Positions 57,335 through 64,000 of a DNA stretch of 64,000 bases are shown here, piece after piece (within the stretch, counting starts at the first letter, position 1; every line of letters begins with the position of its first letter). Made by a program: the position numbers and the translations under genes. Source of the DNA: Gemmobacter caeni (lineage in GTDB: Bacteria > Pseudomonadota > Alphaproteobacteria > Rhodobacterales > Rhodobacteraceae); assembly GCF_003054195.1 (NCBI RefSeq), contig NZ_QBKP01000017.1:40309-104308 (forward strand), written 5' to 3'. The notes beneath the pieces were generated by a model. That model was not told where the DNA came from and did not search any database. It saw nothing but the letters and a program-made list of their open reading frames with translations.

Positions 57335-57967
57335 TCACTTGTCTTCCGGTTCGGCCTTGCCGCGATTTTCCAGAATCGCGTCGATCAGGCCCCACGCCTT
57401 CGCATCCTCGGCGGACATGAAATTGTCGCGCTCCAGCGCGGCTTCGACGGTTTCGTAATCGTTGCCGGTGTGACGGACGTAGATTTCGTTCAGCCGGCGT
57501 TTCAGCTTCTCGGTCTCGCGGGCGTGAATCATGATGTCCGTCGCCTGCCCCTGATAGCCGCCCGAGGGCTGGTGCACCATCACGCGGCTGTTGGGCAGCG
57601 AGAAACGCATCCCCGGATGACCGGCGGTCAGCAGGAGCGAACCCATCGAGGCCGCCTGGCCGACCACGAGGGTCGAGACCTTGGGCTTGATGTATTGCAT
57701 GGTGTCGTAGATCGACAGGCCCGAGGTCACGACGCCACCGGGGCTGTTGATATACATGCTGATTTCCTTGGACGGATTTTCCGCCTCAAGGAACAGAAGC
57801 TGGGCGCAGATCAGGCTCGACATGCCGTCATGCACCGGGCCGGACAGGAAAATGATGCGCTCTTTCAGCAGGCGCGAATAGATGTCGTAGGCACGTTCGC
57901 CCCGGCTGGTCTGTTCGACGACCATGGGGACAAGGGTATTCATGTAGGTGTCGATCGGGTCTCTCAT
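57335..57967 (-). CDS. clpP: ATP-dependent Clp protease proteolytic subunit
   Basis: 210 aa. The catalytic triad is S107 in GQAASMGS, H132 in VMVHQPSGG and D181, all at the usual spacing. It forms the 14-subunit proteolytic barrel used by ClpX. The ATG gives [20 protein letters not shown], as in other alphaproteobacteria. It is divergent from the CAP-domain lipoprotein gene. Confidence 0.97.
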   Translation of the reverse strand: MRDPIDTYMNTLVPMVVEQTSRGERAYDIYSRLLKERIIFLSGPVHDGMSSLICAQLLFLEAENPSKEISMYINSPGGVVTSGLSIYDTMQYIKPKVSTLVVGQAASMGSLLLTAGHPGMRFSLPNSRVMVHQPSGGYQGQATDIMIHARETEKLKRRLNEIYVRHTGNDYETVEAALERDNFMSAEDAKAWGLIDAILENRGKAEPEDK

Positions 57968-58143
57968 CTTCGCCTGCCTGTTGTCTATGTTCCGAGCAAT
58001 ATCGTCGTCCAGTTACCCGAGTCTTAGTGTCGCGCGCCGGGGGCTGCAAGGGCGCAAGGGTAAACAGGATGTGGTGCGCGGATGGATGGACCGCGCCTTC
58101 CCGGCAGGCTAACCAAGGCAGCGAATGCGTTGACGGAGCCGAT

Positions 58144-58683
58144 ATGACACAGACCCCTCTCCGCCCCGCCCTGGCCGTGCTGGCCGCTGCCCTGCTCGCG
58201 GGCTGCGTGGTGATTCCGGTCCCCGCCTCCCGCGGGAAGACAACTGTCGTGGCAGGCCCTGCCCCGGCCAGCGCCAGTTGTCCCCGACCACAGGGCGCCA
58301 CTGCCGACGAGGCGCGGATTCTGGCGCAGGTCAATGCCCTGCGCGCGGCGCGTGGTCTGGGCCGTCTGAAGCCTTCCTCCCGGCTGCGGCAGGTCGCGCA
58401 GGCCCATGCCTGTGACAATGCCGCGCGTGGAAGCTATTCGCATACCGGATCGGATGGCGCGACGCTTCAGACCCGACTGCACCGCTATGGCTATGCACCG
58501 CGGCGCGCATCGGAAAATACCGGCTACGGCTTTGATGAGGCGCCCGACCGGCTGGTGGCCTTCTGGATGAACTCGCCCGGCCATCGCGCCAATCTGCTGG
58601 ACCCGCGCGTGACCGAGGCCGCTTTGGGGCTGGCGCAGGGCACACGTTCGGCCTGGGTGCTGGAGCTTGCCCTGCCACGCTGA
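58144..58683 (+). CDS. CAP-domain (SCP/PR-1) lipoprotein
   Basis: 179 aa. The N-terminus is a lipoprotein signal with lipobox LLAGC, so C21 should be lipidated. The CAP domain spans about 55-175: ILAQVNALRAARGLGRL, QVAQAHACDNAARGSYSHTGSDG, then SENTGYG and FWMNSPGHRANLLD. The conserved His and Glu residues of the CAP cavity are present. Function is unknown; it should sit in the cell envelope. Confidence 0.85.
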   Translation: MTQTPLRPALAVLAAALLAGCVVIPVPASRGKTTVVAGPAPASASCPRPQGATADEARILAQVNALRAARGLGRLKPSSRLRQVAQAHACDNAARGSYSHTGSDGATLQTRLHRYGYAPRRASENTGYGFDEAPDRLVAFWMNSPGHRANLLDPRVTEAALGLAQGTRSAWVLELALPR

Positions 58684-58686
58684 GCC

Positions 58687-59988
58687 TCAGCGCGCCAGCG
58701 CGAGTTCGGCCTTCAGCCCGCCCAGATCCTCGCTTTCTCCCAGACGCAGCGCGCCGCCATGGCTGCGCGCGACATCGGCGGCAATCGACAGGCCAAGACC
58801 CACGCCGCCGCCGCGATTGGGGTCGCGCGCGCCGTCCAGCCGGGCGAAGGGCTGCACCGCCTCGTCACGCCGCTCCATCGGAATGCCCGGCCCGTCATCC
58901 TCGACCACGATGCGCGCGCTGCGCTCGCCAACAAGCAGGCTCAGCCGCGCACGGGTGCCAAAGCGGGCGGCATTGCTCAACAGGTTCTCGATAGCCCGCG
59001 TCACCGCCTGCGGCCGCAGCCGCAGCGTCACCGAGCCGTCGCATCCCCGCAGTTCCACCCGCTGCCCGCCGCGTTCAGCATTGTCCGCGACACGTCGCAA
59101 CAGGGCCGGCAGGTCAACCGCCTCGGTCTCTTCGGTGGCATCGCCCCGCGCGAAGGCCAGAAACTCATCCACCAGCCGCTGCATCTCGGCCACATCGCCC
59201 AGCAGCGCATCGGTCTCGTCATCTTCGGGCAACATCGACAGGCCCAGCTTCAGCCGCGTAAGCGGCGTGCGCAGGTCGTGGCTGACCCCCGACAGCATCC
59301 GCGTCCGGCTTTCGATCGAGCGTTCGATCCGCGCCCGCATATCCAGAAACGCCGCCCCCGCCGCCCGCACCTCGGTCGCCCCGCGCGGACGATAGGGGAT
59401 GTGCTGGCCCTTGCCGAACGCCTCAGCCGCCTGCGCCAGCCGCTTGATCGGTGCGATCTGGTTGCGCAGGAACAGATAGGAAATCAGTGTCATCACAGCC
59501 GAGGTGACGATCATCAGCACCAGAAGCTGATGCGGATTGGTGGCCGAGGTGCGGCGCCGGTCGATCACCACTCGCACCGGCCCGTCAGGCGTGGCGAAAT
59601 CTGCGATCACGCGGCCGCTTTCGCGCGTCAGATCGGCGCCCAGAAACCCCGGCACCTCATCACGCAGGGTTTCGGCCACCACGCGCCCGGAAAGATCCAG
59701 CGCATCGTAGCGCAGCCCCTCCAGCGGCGGTGCCGCCGTACCCAGACCAAACCCCAGTTCCGACGCCACCATTTCGGCCCCGGCCCGGTCACCTGCGGCC
59801 ATCCGGTCCAGCACCAGACGCAGCTCCACGGCGATCCCGCCGGTCATCTGCAAAGTCACCCGTTCGAAATGCCGCTGGATGAAGGCTATGGACACGACAA
59901 GCTGGATCGTGACGATGGGCACGATCAGGATCAGCAGCGTGCGGCCGTAAAGGCCACGGGGCAGGATGGATTTCAGGCGAAAGCTCAT
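58687..59988 (-). CDS. EnvZ-type sensor histidine kinase
   Basis: 433 aa. Two transmembrane helices (about 16-36 and 153-173) flank a periplasmic domain; HAMP follows. The HisKA box is SGVSHDLRTPLTRLK, with N-box ENLLSNAARFG, then VVEDDGPGIP and GGGVGLGLSIAADVARSHGG. It resembles EnvZ/OmpB-type kinases. The start at 59988 gives MSFRLKSILPRGLYGRTLL. No response regulator is next to it in this window; it stands between convergent and divergent single genes. Confidence 0.92.
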   Translation of the reverse strand: MSFRLKSILPRGLYGRTLLILIVPIVTIQLVVSIAFIQRHFERVTLQMTGGIAVELRLVLDRMAAGDRAGAEMVASELGFGLGTAAPPLEGLRYDALDLSGRVVAETLRDEVPGFLGADLTRESGRVIADFATPDGPVRVVIDRRRTSATNPHQLLVLMIVTSAVMTLISYLFLRNQIAPIKRLAQAAEAFGKGQHIPYRPRGATEVRAAGAAFLDMRARIERSIESRTRMLSGVSHDLRTPLTRLKLGLSMLPEDDETDALLGDVAEMQRLVDEFLAFARGDATEETEAVDLPALLRRVADNAERGGQRVELRGCDGSVTLRLRPQAVTRAIENLLSNAARFGTRARLSLLVGERSARIVVEDDGPGIPMERRDEAVQPFARLDGARDPNRGGGVGLGLSIAADVARSHGGALRLGESEDLGGLKAELALAR

Positions 59989-60037
59989 GCCGCCCAGCCT
60001 AGCCGCAGCCCGCGCCCCGCGAAAGAGGAGAGCAACA

Positions 60038-60925
60038 ATGCAGCCATGGACACCCGGCGAGGTAATCCGCCCCGAGGCCGGGGTCAGGATGGTGCTGGCC
60101 CCCAACCCCTCGCCCATGACGCATTGGGGAACCAATACCTACATTATCGGTGAGGGCGCGGTGGCGGTGATCGACCCCGGCCCCGCCCTGCCCGAACATC
60201 TGACGGCGATTCTGGCCGCCCTCGCCCCCGGCGAGCGGGTCAGCCATATCCTCGTGACCCATCCGCACCTTGACCATTCGCCGCTGGCGCGGCCGCTGGC
60301 CGAGGCGACAGGCGCCCCGGTGCTGGGATTCGGCCCGGCTGGCACCGGCCTGTCGCCCCGCATGGCGGGAATCACCGGATTGGGCGGCGGCGAGGGCATC
60401 GACACCGGCTTTACCCCCGACGTGCAACTGGCGGATGGTGACTTCATCCCGGGTGGAGACTGGCAGCTGGAGGTTCTGCATACGCCGGGCCATATGGCGG
60501 GCCATCTGGCCTTCGCGCTGGACGGGCTTCTGTTCACGGGCGATCACGTCATGGGCTGGGCGCCCTCACTGGTCTCGCCCCCCGAAGGCGATATGACCGA
60601 TTACATGGCCTCGCTCGACCGTCTGGCCGCGCGGCCCTGGCGGCGGTTTCTGTCGGCGCATGGCCTGCCCGTCGAGACCCCCGCCGCGCGCCTTTCCGAA
60701 CTGACCACCCATCGCCGCGCCCGCGAAACCGCCATTCTGGAGGCCCTGACCCAGGGTCCCGCGGGTCTCGATGCGCTGACGGCACGGGTCTACAGCGACG
60801 TATCCCCCGCCCTCCAGCCCGCAGCCCGCCGCAACCTTCTGGCCCATCTCATTGATCTGTCTAACAGAAAGCAGATCACAGCCGACCGGCCCACGCTGCA
60901 TTCCGCGACCTTCACCCGCTCCTGA
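60038..60925 (+). CDS. metallo-beta-lactamase-fold hydrolase (LACTB2-like)
   Basis: 295 aa. The metal motif is THPHLDHS with H75, H77, D79 and H80, followed by LHTPGHMAGH near 150 and LFTGDHVMGW near 166. A C-terminal winged-helix-like tail (about 225-290) matches LACTB2-type hydrolases, some of which are RNases. GAGGAGAGCAAC precedes the ATG. It is divergent from the EnvZ-type kinase. Substrate unknown. Confidence 0.88.
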   Translation: MQPWTPGEVIRPEAGVRMVLAPNPSPMTHWGTNTYIIGEGAVAVIDPGPALPEHLTAILAALAPGERVSHILVTHPHLDHSPLARPLAEATGAPVLGFGPAGTGLSPRMAGITGLGGGEGIDTGFTPDVQLADGDFIPGGDWQLEVLHTPGHMAGHLAFALDGLLFTGDHVMGWAPSLVSPPEGDMTDYMASLDRLAARPWRRFLSAHGLPVETPAARLSELTTHRRARETAILEALTQGPAGLDALTARVYSDVSPALQPAARRNLLAHLIDLSNRKQITADRPTLHSATFTRS

Positions 60926-61051
60926 CCAGCGCCTGACCCATCCGAGAACGCCACACATCGGCCCTGGAAAACTTTCTGCTCCAACCCCGTCATTTTTCTG
61001 CAATACCCCTCTTGCGACCCCCGAAACCCGAAGCTATACACCGCCTCGTGT

Positions 61052-61126
61052 TCCGGCGTAGCTCAGCGGTAGAGCAGTTGACTGTTAATCAATTGGTCGT
61101 AGGTTCGATCCCTACCGCCGGAGCCA
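61052..61126 (+). tRNA. tRNA-Asn (GTT)
   Basis: Acceptor arms TCCGGCG (61052-61058) and CGCCGGA (61116-61122) pair perfectly, followed by G and encoded CCA. The D-loop GTAGCTCAGCGGTAGAGC and T-loop GGTTCGATCC are canonical. The anticodon loop CTGTTAA gives anticodon GTT at 61084-61086. It lies between the normal chromosome and a compositionally different region, a common integration target. Confidence 0.97.
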
Positions 61127-61155
61127 GAAATCCTAAAAGATTTCAATGAGTTACA

Positions 61156-61177
61156 GGGGAAGCGGAAACGCTTCCCC
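61156..61177 (+). terminator. hairpin after tRNA-Asn
   Basis: GGGGAAGCG-GAAA-CGCTTCCCC is a perfect 9-bp stem with a GNRA-type tetraloop, 30 bp after the tRNA. It is probably the tRNA terminator although the T-run is poor. Confidence 0.65.
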
Positions 61178-61829
61178 GTATCATTTCAGGCGCTCGCAAA
61201 CATATGGCAAACATTCTGGAGCGCCCACAGTTGGGAGCGCGACCCGATCAGACACCCCGTAAGACGCTGTTATGTCTGCGAAGAACCTGCACCGCCGGAA
61301 AACCCGACCAAAAATTCGCCCCATGTGTAAGTCGAATATCCGGGGAGAACCTGACCCCCACCCCCCACCTACATAGGGGGGTGCCTCGGGTTGCATCGGC
61401 CCGGCTCAATCATACACGATCACCGACCAGCTCGCACCACCGAAGGTCGAAACAATCGGATTCGGCACAGCGGACAGTCGAGCAGACAGCCCACGGCCAG
61501 AATCAGACATGGGCTGATACCTGGATTGTGGGGCGACTGACGTTCGCATGACGTGCGACATGCGACGCCCAACGACACGCCCGCAAATCCGCATCACAGC
61601 GCGACGAAGACACACGACGCGCAGCGCCCGGCCCTCACGCGCGAACGCGCGTCCCTAGCCCCGCATCGAGACGCAGAGCGACAAGCACCCATCACCATGC
61701 CGACGACGATCAAGCACAGCCCCGCGCACCGCGTCACGTCCAGCCCCTCAGCATCCCAGTTTCCACAGGTGCGCCGTGCGGTCTGCCGAGAGAATGACGT
61801 GAAGCAAAGGCAGGCTTGCCACCGAACCA

Positions 61830-62105
61830 GTAACCGTTACGATCTGTTATGCAGGTACATTCAAATCGTAACAGCAAACTTCCCTTTAATTTCAACACTT
61901 CGTTATGGTTGTTACGATGTTATGAATAATATGAAGTATTCAATAATCAAAAAATAGAAAAGGGATAATATATATTGATGTGCAAAACAGAGGGCGATTT
62001 CGTAACACTCCATAACAACAATTGGCATCTCATTGATTTTATTAAATAAAACGTGTTACGATACCGCCTTCAATTCCATAACAAAAACGTAACGGGTTCC
62101 GTAAC
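61830..62105. repeat. array of thirteen GTTAYG/CRTAAC hexamers
   Basis: Copies (either strand; the first one base short) start at 61830, 61836, 61846, 61867, 61902, 61911, 61919, 62001, 62011, 62055, 62077, 62088 and 62100. Several neighbours are 8-12 bp apart, about one helical turn. The extended form is CRTAACA. The segment is strongly AT-rich. It resembles an iteron array or a multi-site operator. No replication protein is in view. Confidence 0.7.
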
Positions 62106-62145
62106 AACGGCACAGATTGGCGGATATTTCAGTGGGTACGCCTGA

Positions 62146-62189
62146 TTATTCGTTATTTTCGTTGCACAGCCTTATTCATTATTCGTTGC
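62146..62189 (+). repeat. imperfect direct repeat
   Basis: TTATTCGTTATTTTCGTTGC (62146-62165) is followed by TTATTCATTATTCGTTGC (62172-62189), the same unit with a two-base deletion and one substitution. It lies just after the hexamer array. Confidence 0.6.
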
Positions 62190-62332
62190 GCGACACTGCC
62201 CCAATCCTACGCAATCCACCCCATGAACCATTTTCTCGTTAGGCGCGAACATGCGCACGGGATTGCCGATATGCCATGAGAAAAGGGGCCGAAGCCCAAT
62301 GACGCCGCACCACTGTGGATGCCGAAACGCCC

Positions 62333-62725
62333 TTATGTCCGAGCATGATCCTTGAGAGCGGCTTGCGACTTCTCGGCCATCACTTCCCATGCCAGAGGGT
62401 CAGCCATTGGAACCACCAAAAGCCCAGAGATATTGGTCAATGCCGCCTCCGCCTGCTTGCGGGCTGCATCCCTTGCGGTGATCAGTTTGAAAAGCCGATC
62501 AAATGCTTTCGTCGCGTGATCGGATTCAGCATGTGTCACGTTCTCCATGCCCATATAGCTTTCAAACTCGTTCTTGAGTTCATCGAGCGTTTGGCATTCC
62601 TGAAACCTGATAGGCCGGACACGCTTGCCCTTCTCGGTGAAAAGCAGCTTGGCGGCGTCAACGTCACCGCCCTTTGCCCGAAGTATCAGGCCAGCCGTAA
62701 TCCGCTCCTCGTCCTGCTCGTCCAT
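62333..62725 (-). CDS. hypothetical protein of the tRNA-linked region
   Basis: 130 aa, hydrophilic and largely helical (MDEQDEERITAGLILRAKGG, DELKNEFESYMGMENVTHAE, KLITARDAARKQAEAALTN). No family is recognised. GAGGGCGAC precedes the ATG. Codon use is ordinary. It is divergent from the next gene. It could be a phage- or element-type accessory protein, but nothing in the sequence proves it. Confidence 0.65.
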   Translation of the reverse strand: MDEQDEERITAGLILRAKGGDVDAAKLLFTEKGKRVRPIRFQECQTLDELKNEFESYMGMENVTHAESDHATKAFDRLFKLITARDAARKQAEAALTNISGLLVVPMADPLAWEVMAEKSQAALKDHART

Positions 62726-62752
62726 GTCGCCCTCGCAATCGCAATTCGCCCG

Positions 62753-62780
62753 ATTATACGCGAAGTCGACATTGACACAA
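62753..62780 (-). promoter_or_regulatory. promoter of the 130-aa gene
   Basis: On the minus strand TTGTGT and TATAAT are 16 bp apart in the divergent gap. A TTGACA at 62772-62777 faces the other way toward the 217-aa gene, with a weak -10. Confidence 0.4.
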
Positions 62781-62873
62781 TCTCTCGCAATCTAAATAGC
62801 CCGGATTATCCGAAATTACCGTTTGAACGATAGCGGCGGATAAATTAAAATCGTCGCAATAAGGGGTGCGGAT

Positions 62874-63527
62874 ATGTCGAGTGGAATTAAAATCGAGGAA
62901 CATCAGTTTCGGGTTATGCTCGACCACTCCGCTGCGCATTCTCGACTGATGGGCGGTATCCAATGGTATGGCCGATCCATGATTGAAACCATGCCAGATT
63001 CAAACCTGCTCGACGGGCGGCTTTGGTACTCGACGGACGAGTTCCACGACGCCTTGGGCAGCATGTGGCGGTACTGCCAAGACAACCGCGAGACGCACGG
63101 GCTGGATCATGCCCTGATCTATGTTTTCGACGGTCGGGCCGGGACGATGAAGTTTCATGCCTACCTGTGGAAACCCGATACAGGCGACACCATGCAGCCG
63201 CTTGATTACGGTCGGGCAGTCGATCCGCTGGATCGGCACTTCTCCTATCCCGGGTGCATCCTTGACGCCCTGCTTGCGCAGAAGAAGGCCGTCAGAGCGT
63301 CCACAGTGGTCAAGCGGGCGCTGTCATTGGCGCGTGATCGGCTGGGAACAGGAACCAGCGACGAGGCGCACAACGTGCAGCTTCACGGTGCGCTCAAGAC
63401 GATGATGCAGACCGAACCCCTGATCCATCGGAAGGACGACCCCTCCGACTTTTCCCCGACTGGTCGTTTCACGATGGTTGAACACCTCGGCATCTATGAC
63501 AAGGACGCGACATGGCTCAACAAGTGA
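62874..63527 (+). CDS. hypothetical protein of the tRNA-linked region
   Basis: 217 aa. It looks like a folded soluble protein (WYSTDEFHDALGSMWRYCQD, ALIYVFDGRAGTMKFHAYLW, FSYPGCILDALLAQKKAV) but no family is recognised. AAGGGG lies seven bases before the ATG. Its last 16 bp overlap the next gene, so the two are translationally coupled and probably function together. Confidence 0.7.
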   Translation: MSSGIKIEEHQFRVMLDHSAAHSRLMGGIQWYGRSMIETMPDSNLLDGRLWYSTDEFHDALGSMWRYCQDNRETHGLDHALIYVFDGRAGTMKFHAYLWKPDTGDTMQPLDYGRAVDPLDRHFSYPGCILDALLAQKKAVRASTVVKRALSLARDRLGTGTSDEAHNVQLHGALKTMMQTEPLIHRKDDPSDFSPTGRFTMVEHLGIYDKDATWLNK

Positions 63528-63826
63528 TCAAACTCGACTTCGCGGCCTATGAGCCGAAACTGACCCCCGAAGCCCAAGCGGCTTTCGACAAGTGGCGGGC
63601 GTTCTATGACGATATGGCCTACCACTGCCGTCAGGCGGGATGCTGGACGTGGGCCGGGGAACTGACCTACCGCGTCAACGGCGTGAAACGCATGTGCCGC
63701 ACGGTCCCGCAGCCCGTCAGCGAGGAACACATGCGGGTGATTCTCAGCAGCGTTGAGCAGTTCTATTCGCTCCCGGTCGCAGGCGAGGACAACCCACGCA
63801 ACCCTGTGGTCGCCCTTATGGCATAG
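63512..63826 (+). CDS. hypothetical protein coupled to the 217-aa gene
   Basis: 104 aa (MAQQVIKLDFAAYEPKLTPE, FYDDMAYHCRQAGCWTWAGE, RTVPQPVSEEHMRVILSSVE). Two cysteines and three tryptophans lie in the middle. No family is recognised. The start overlaps the preceding gene by 16 bp. The pair ends about 170 bases before the window edge. Confidence 0.7.
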   Translation: MAQQVIKLDFAAYEPKLTPEAQAAFDKWRAFYDDMAYHCRQAGCWTWAGELTYRVNGVKRMCRTVPQPVSEEHMRVILSSVEQFYSLPVAGEDNPRNPVVALMA

Positions 63827-64000
63827 CGAACGGCAGCCTATCGCAGTCAGGGGCCCGCAGTACCCTTTCTCGCTCTAAGCCGATCAACCAGCCCTTTCAG
63901 TTGGTCCCACATTTCCCAAGTAAGGCGCTGATTTCGCTGTCCTGACCATTATATTTCCTATATAAAACATGGTGTTGAAGGCTGCGAGGGGCGCGTTTCA
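63827..64000. other. right edge of window, possible gene remnant
   Basis: No complete gene is seen. On the minus strand 63847-63945 is a short open frame ending QRLTWEMWDQLKGLVDRLR then ARKGTAGP and a stop. It is protein-like but closed by a stop 33 codons upstream, so it may be a degraded C-terminus. Confidence 0.35.

Larger units (their letters stand above)
61127..62332. other. 1.2-kb region after tRNA-Asn without a convincing gene
   Basis: Open frames here have poor protein character. The stretch holds a hairpin after the tRNA (61156-61177), a second hairpin CACCCCCC/GGGGGGTG (61359-61383), a palindrome ACGCGCG-AA-CGCGCGT (61637-61652), the hexamer array (61830-62105) and a direct repeat (62146-62189). 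Base composition falls sharply from about 61,830 to 62,190. A 69-codon minus frame (61406-61615) ending GGASWSVIVYD may be a remnant. Confidence 0.7.

Noticed and set aside
61359..61383. CACCCCCC/GGGGGGTG hairpin as an intrinsic terminator
   Set aside because: No T-run follows on either strand and no gene ends nearby.
61204..61551. 115-codon plus frame after tRNA-Asn
   Set aside because: The product is Arg/Thr/Pro/His-rich without hydrophobic core or recognisable pattern and has no ribosome-binding site.
61553..61957. 134-codon plus frame running into the AT-rich array
   Set aside because: Composition shifts abruptly from His/Arg/Pro-rich to Lys/Asn-rich at the base-composition boundary, so it is a chance frame crossing two kinds of DNA.
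61830..62189. CRISPR array
   Set aside because: The repeated units are only 6-7 bp, on both strands, with spacings around 10 bp and no unique spacers of CRISPR length.

Overview
The window reads as the chromosome of a GC-rich alphaproteobacterium of the Rhodobacteraceae/Paracoccaceae type. The evidence is protein-level: a GapR-type nucleoid protein, the NDUFA12-like complex I subunit, a DUF2155 protein next to MlaD, a PAS_5-family protein, two GcvT-fused dehydrogenases, a split YeeE transporter with a persulfide dioxygenase, and tight ATGA-type gene overlaps. No species can be named from sequence alone. Most of the window is dense chromosome. The last 3 kb, after a tRNA-Asn gene, is compositionally different and looks like the edge of an integrated element.

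Layout. 1-6.3 kb: two paralogous FAD/GcvT dehydrogenases (N-methyl amine demethylation type) with a divergent LysR regulator and a YdhR-like monooxygenase. 6.4-15.3 kb: histidine utilisation, with hutF divergent from hutI-hutH-(CoA transferase)-(acyl-CoA dehydrogenase)-hutU and a flavin reductase-like gene. 15.3-21.4 kb: gamma-carbonic anhydrase-like protein, gmk, YicC, PAS protein, PHP phosphoesterase, a lone phnM, a flavin reductase and an ArsR-family regulator with the cysteine spacing of SqrR/BigR. 21.4-28.2 kb: a vanadium haloperoxidase-like protein coupled to an FG-GAP/ASPIC protein, gapR, a nitroreductase, an unusual FadJ-like protein whose dehydrogenase half has lost its catalytic residues, and a DksA-like protein.

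28.3-30.5 kb: a four-gene sulfide/persulfide module. 30.6-36.7 kb: a symporter-type histidine kinase with a receiver protein and a FliM/FliN-like protein, an ScfR-type regulator and a cold-shock protein. 36.9-51.7 kb: a reductive pyrimidine-degradation region (NMT1-type ABC transporter, dihydropyrimidinase, ureidopropionase-type hydrolase, omega-aminotransferase, PreA/PreT) with two RutR-like TetR regulators and matching TTGACC-N4-GGTCAA-type sites. An RTX protein, a DUF302 protein and a cupin are interspersed. 52-61 kb: housekeeping block accB-accC-aat, DUF2155, mlaD, NDUFA12-like, clpX, clpP, a CAP-domain lipoprotein, an EnvZ-like kinase and a metallo-beta-lactamase-fold hydrolase.

61-64 kb: tRNA-Asn(GUU), then about 1.2 kb without a convincing gene. 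This stretch holds an AT-rich segment carrying thirteen copies of a GTTAYG hexamer in 276 bp, followed by three unrecognised ORFs. It is the most unusual part of the window and the best candidate for an undescribed element; no integrase or replication gene is visible before the window ends.
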